64,000 bases of DNA from contig NZ_AUGT01000009.1 in NCBI RefSeq assembly GCF_000422805.1, forward strand, positions 258,727-322,726. Reading direction: 5' to 3'. The position numbers and the translations under genes were made by a program. This DNA is from Nocardioides halotolerans DSM 19273 (GTDB lineage: Bacteria > Actinomycetota > Actinomycetes > Propionibacteriales > Nocardioidaceae). Of the stretch, positions 61,880 to 64,000 are shown piece after piece. Below the pieces are notes generated by a model. That model worked only from the letters and a program-made list of their open reading frames with translations, had not been told where the DNA came from and made no database searches. Each line of letters begins with the position of its first letter. Positions within the stretch are counted from its first letter, which is position 1.

Positions 61880-62350
61880 ATGCCCACCATCGCGACGAAC
61901 ACCCGGGTCTCGCGCGAGGAGCTCCTGGAGTTCGTGCGGACCCGCCACCACCTCGTCCTCGTGACCCGCCGCTCCGACGGCAGCCCGCAGCTCTCGCCGG
62001 TCACCGGCGGCGTCGACGGCGACGGCCGGATCGTGGTCTCGACCTACCCCGACCGCGCCAAGACCACGAACCTGCGCCGCGACCAGCGCGCCAGCGTGCT
62101 CGTGCTCTCCGAGGAGTGGAACGACGCCTGGGTGCAGGTCGACGGCAGCGCCGAGGTGCTGGACATGCCGAGCCAGGAGGCGGAGGACGGCCTGGTGGAG
62201 TACTTCCGCTGCATCTCCGGCGAGCACCCCGACTGGGAAGAGTACCGCCAGGCCATGCGGAAGCAGGGCAAGTCGCTGCTCCGGATCACCCCGGAGCGGT
62301 GGGGGCCGGTCGCGATCGGCGGCTTCCCGCCCGACCGGGCACCCGACTGA
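61880..62350 (+). CDS. PPOX-class F420-dependent oxidoreductase
   Basis: This 156-residue split-barrel protein has TRHHLVLVTRRSDGSPQLSP, a RIVVSTYPDRAKTTNLRRD strand pair, and a C-terminal KQGKSLLRITPERWGP. This is the pattern of actinobacterial F420-binding pyridoxamine-oxidase-like enzymes. The substrate is unknown. It has a leaderless-type promoter and is divergent from typA. Confidence 0.87.
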   Translation: MPTIATNTRVSREELLEFVRTRHHLVLVTRRSDGSPQLSPVTGGVDGDGRIVVSTYPDRAKTTNLRRDQRASVLVLSEEWNDAWVQVDGSAEVLDMPSQEAEDGLVEYFRCISGEHPDWEEYRQAMRKQGKSLLRITPERWGPVAIGGFPPDRAPD

Positions 62351-62370
62351 CCGCTGTCCACCCCGCGCCG

Positions 62371-62392
62371 ACGGCCTAGGACACGGCCTAGG
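62371..62392. repeat. 12-bp-spaced direct repeat in front of the SARP gene
   Basis: ACGGCCTAGG occurs at 62371-62380 and again at 62383-62392. The second copy runs into the -10 box of the regulator gene. SARP proteins bind direct repeats about one helical turn apart beside a -10 box, so this is a candidate self-binding site. Confidence 0.45.
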
Positions 62393-62394
62393 CT
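62389..62394 (+). promoter_or_regulatory. -10 box TAGGCT of the SARP gene
   Basis: TAGGCT ends seven bases before the GTG at 62402. Confidence 0.5.
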
Positions 62395-62401
62395 CACCGC
62401 C

Positions 62402-64000
62402 GTGAGGATCCGCCTGCTCGGCCCCGTCGAGCTCGATGTCGAGCTGCCGGGCAAGCGCGAGCGGGCGCTGGTCGCGATGCTGGCCCTGGCCGGCGGTGCA
62501 CCGCTGACCCGCGAGGAGCTCGTCGACGGGCTGTGGGGGACGTCCCCACCGGAGGACCCGGAGACGAGTCTCGAGGCTCTGGTCTCCCGCGTGCGCGGCG
62601 TGCTGCCCGAGCTGCAGGCCGACGACCGGAGCGTGTCCCTCGAGGTGGCGCGACCGGACGTCGACGCGCTCCTCCTCGCCGACGAGGTTGCCGGAGCGCG
62701 CGCGGAGACCGATGCGCACCGGTCGCTGTCGCGGCTCGAGTCGGCGCTGCGGCTGCGGCGCGGCCCGGCGCTCACCGGGCTCCTCGACGTCCCGTTCGCG
62801 CCGGTGGCGGCGGCCGGCCTCGAGGACCTGCACCTCGGCGCCGTCGAGGAGCACGTGGCCGCGCAGCTGCGGCTCGGCCGCGCCGCTGAGCAGGTCGTCC
62901 GCCTGCGCGGGCTCGTGACCGCCCATCCCACGCGGCAGCACCTCTGGGCGCTCCTCATGACGGCGCTCTACCGCGACTACCGCGCCGAGGAGGCCGTCGC
63001 CGTCTACGCCGAGGCCCGCGCCAGGATCGCCGAGGAGCTCGGTATCGAGCCCAGCGAGGCCCTCCAGAGGCTCGAGGCCGCGATCCTGCGCAACGACCCG
63101 AGCCTCACCGGAGACGCGGTCGCCGAGCAACGGGTGGCCACTCCCCGCGCCGCCGGTCGCATCCCCGCACCGAGGTCTCGCACCTTCGGGCGCGACGAGC
63201 TCGTGCGACGCGTCGAGGGCTGTCTCGGCGAGCCCGGACAGGCCGTCGTGACGCTGACCGGGCTGGGCGGCTCGGGCAAGACCCGCGTGGCCGCCGTCGT
63301 CGCGAGCGCGTTCGAGGCCGCGGGACGACGCGTCGTCTGGGTCGCCCTGGCCGACGAGGCCACACCCGCGGCCCTCCTCAGGGAGATCGCCGGCGGGCTG
63401 GGAGCAGACGTCGACGAGCTGGGACAACTCAGCATCGAGGCCGATGAGCAGCAGGTCCTCGTGGTGCTGGACAACTACGAGTCCCTCGCCAACGGCGCGG
63501 CCGGGCTGCTGGAGCTGGTCGAGGCCTGCCCGCAGGTCGACTTCCTCGTGACCAGCCGGGTGAGCCTGGGCCTCGCGGCCGAGCGGGTGGTGGCGGTGCC
63601 GCCGCTCGCGCTCCCTCCCGCCCACGCGGGCCCGTCCGACGTGGCGGCCTCGCCGGCGGTCCAGCTGTTCGTGGCCACGGCCGAGCGTGCCGCGCCGGGC
63701 TTCGAGCTCCTGGGTCACGAGGAGGACGTGGCGGCGCTCTGCCAGATCCTGGACGGCGTCCCCCTGGCCCTCGAGCTCGCCGCCGCCCGGGTGCGGACGC
63801 TCGGCCTGACCGGCGTCCTGACGGGGCTGCGCCGCAACCTCGACCTGCTGCGCACCACTGCTGCCGACGTGCCCGAACGACAGCGCGCGCTCGTCACCAC
63901 GATCGAGTGGAGCCTGGGGCGGCTGTCCGAGGCCGAGCGCCGCCTCGCCGTCCGGCTGGCGGTCTTCGAGGACGCCTTCACCCTCGAGTCGGCCGAGGCG
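62402..64000 (+). CDS. SARP/AfsR-type regulator with BTAD and NB-ARC ATPase domains (3' end outside window)
   Basis: The 533 codons seen here run off the window edge without a stop. An N-terminal winged helix (about 1-90; MRIRLLGPVELDV, RALVAMLALAGGAPLTREEL) is followed by the BTAD helical repeats (about 95-235; RQHLWALLMTALYRDYRAEE, AVYAEARARIAEELGIEPSE). An NB-ARC/STAND ATPase follows with Walker A TGLGGSGKTR (near 280), Walker B VLVVLDNYESLA and a VTSRVSLG sensor. Such proteins switch on secondary-metabolite or stress genes. The DNA-binding domain is slightly short. The GTG start lies seven bases from a TAGGCT box. Confidence 0.9.
   Translation, partial: MRIRLLGPVELDVELPGKRERALVAMLALAGGAPLTREELVDGLWGTSPPEDPETSLEALVSRVRGVLPELQADDRSVSLEVARPDVDALLLADEVAGARAETDAHRSLSRLESALRLRRGPALTGLLDVPFAPVAAAGLEDLHLGAVEEHVAAQLRLGRAAEQVVRLRGLVTAHPTRQHLWALLMTALYRDYRAEEAVAVYAEARARIAEELGIEPSEALQRLEAAILRNDPSLTGDAVAEQRVATPRAAGRIPAPRSRTFGRDELVRRVEGCLGEPGQAVVTLTGLGGSGKTRVAAVVASAFEAAGRRVVWVALADEATPAALLREIAGGLGADVDELGQLSIEADEQQVLVVLDNYESLANGAAGLLELVEACPQVDFLVTSRVSLGLAAERVVAVPPLALPPAHAGPSDVAASPAVQLFVATAERAAPGFELLGHEEDVAALCQILDGVPLALELAAARVRTLGLTGVLTGLRRNLDLLRTTAADVPERQRALVTTIEWSLGRLSEAERRLAVRLAVFEDAFTLESAEA

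Overview
The window comes from a high-GC actinobacterium, most likely a Nocardioides-like member of the Nocardioidaceae. This rests on several things read in the sequence: strong G/C bias at third codon positions; many GTG starts; two flavin-dependent LLM-type enzymes and one PPOX-type enzyme of F420-using kinds; a gpgS-folP2 pair and an XRE-hbhA-DUF2516 trio as in mycobacteria; a DUF222-HNH gene; a fused isobutyryl-CoA mutase; and many intergenic palindromic repeats. I saw no rRNA, tRNA or CRISPR array. Family assignments are from recognisable motifs, not from searches.

Layout. 1-4.6 kb: the end of a giant repeat surface protein with a C-terminal LPHTG, coupled to a small sortase. 4.6-6.3 kb: dtd, then an AbiEi/DUF559-like gene bracketed by inverted 71-bp palindromic elements. 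6.3-9.8 kb: a minus-strand exopolysaccharide operon (tyrosine kinase/co-polymerase, Wzy/ligase-like membrane protein, FkbM methyltransferase). 9.9-19.2 kb: a BKACE enzyme, two paralogous secreted M1 peptidases (one extended by extra Ig-like repeats) and an LCP glycan ligase. 19.7-27 kb: sulfate activation (cysD, cysN, APS kinase) mixed with UDP-glucose dehydrogenase, UDP-xylose synthase, a TauE-like transporter and a low-Mr tyrosine phosphatase. 27-29.7 kb: asparaginase, a broken small membrane gene, and the XRE/HbhA/DUF2516 locus with a palindromic operator. 30-33.5 kb: dTDP-rhamnose genes (rmlCD fusion, rmlB, rmlA). 33.5-36.4 kb: acetyltransferase-like, glycosyltransferase, DUF222-HNH. 36.9-43.6 kb: secreted GH13 enzyme, gmd, a polyprenyl-phosphate sugar transferase and galE. 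43.6-48.4 kb: amidase, membrane protein, gpgS, folP2-like, and two small enzymes. 48.4-64 kb: a metal-receptor-like protein, icmF, marR, a giant secreted metalloprotease, two LLM oxidoreductases, typA, a PPOX enzyme and the start of a SARP/AfsR-type regulator that runs off the window.

How the genes fit together: the dominant theme is the cell envelope. Nucleotide-sugar supply (dTDP-rhamnose, UDP-glucuronate/xylose, GDP-4-keto-6-deoxymannose, UDP-galactose), an initiating sugar transferase, a polymerase-like protein, a chain-length kinase, a phosphatase and an LCP attachment enzyme could together make and anchor a surface polysaccharide. PAPS synthesis lies among them, so sulfation of that glycan is possible, but no sulfotransferase is visible here. 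Secreted peptidases, an amylase, an amidase and a sortase complete the surface inventory.

The regions between genes are unusually structured. There is a large family of REP-like hairpins with compensatory changes in the stem, and three long inverted repeats with the same nested design, at least two of which carry stop codons in their arms. A 32-bp perfect palindrome occurs in mirror-image copies around the AbiEi/DUF559-like gene; this is my best candidate for an undescribed mobile or immune unit. About a third of the promoters show a TANNNT -10 box 6-8 bases from the start codon, which implies leaderless mRNAs.
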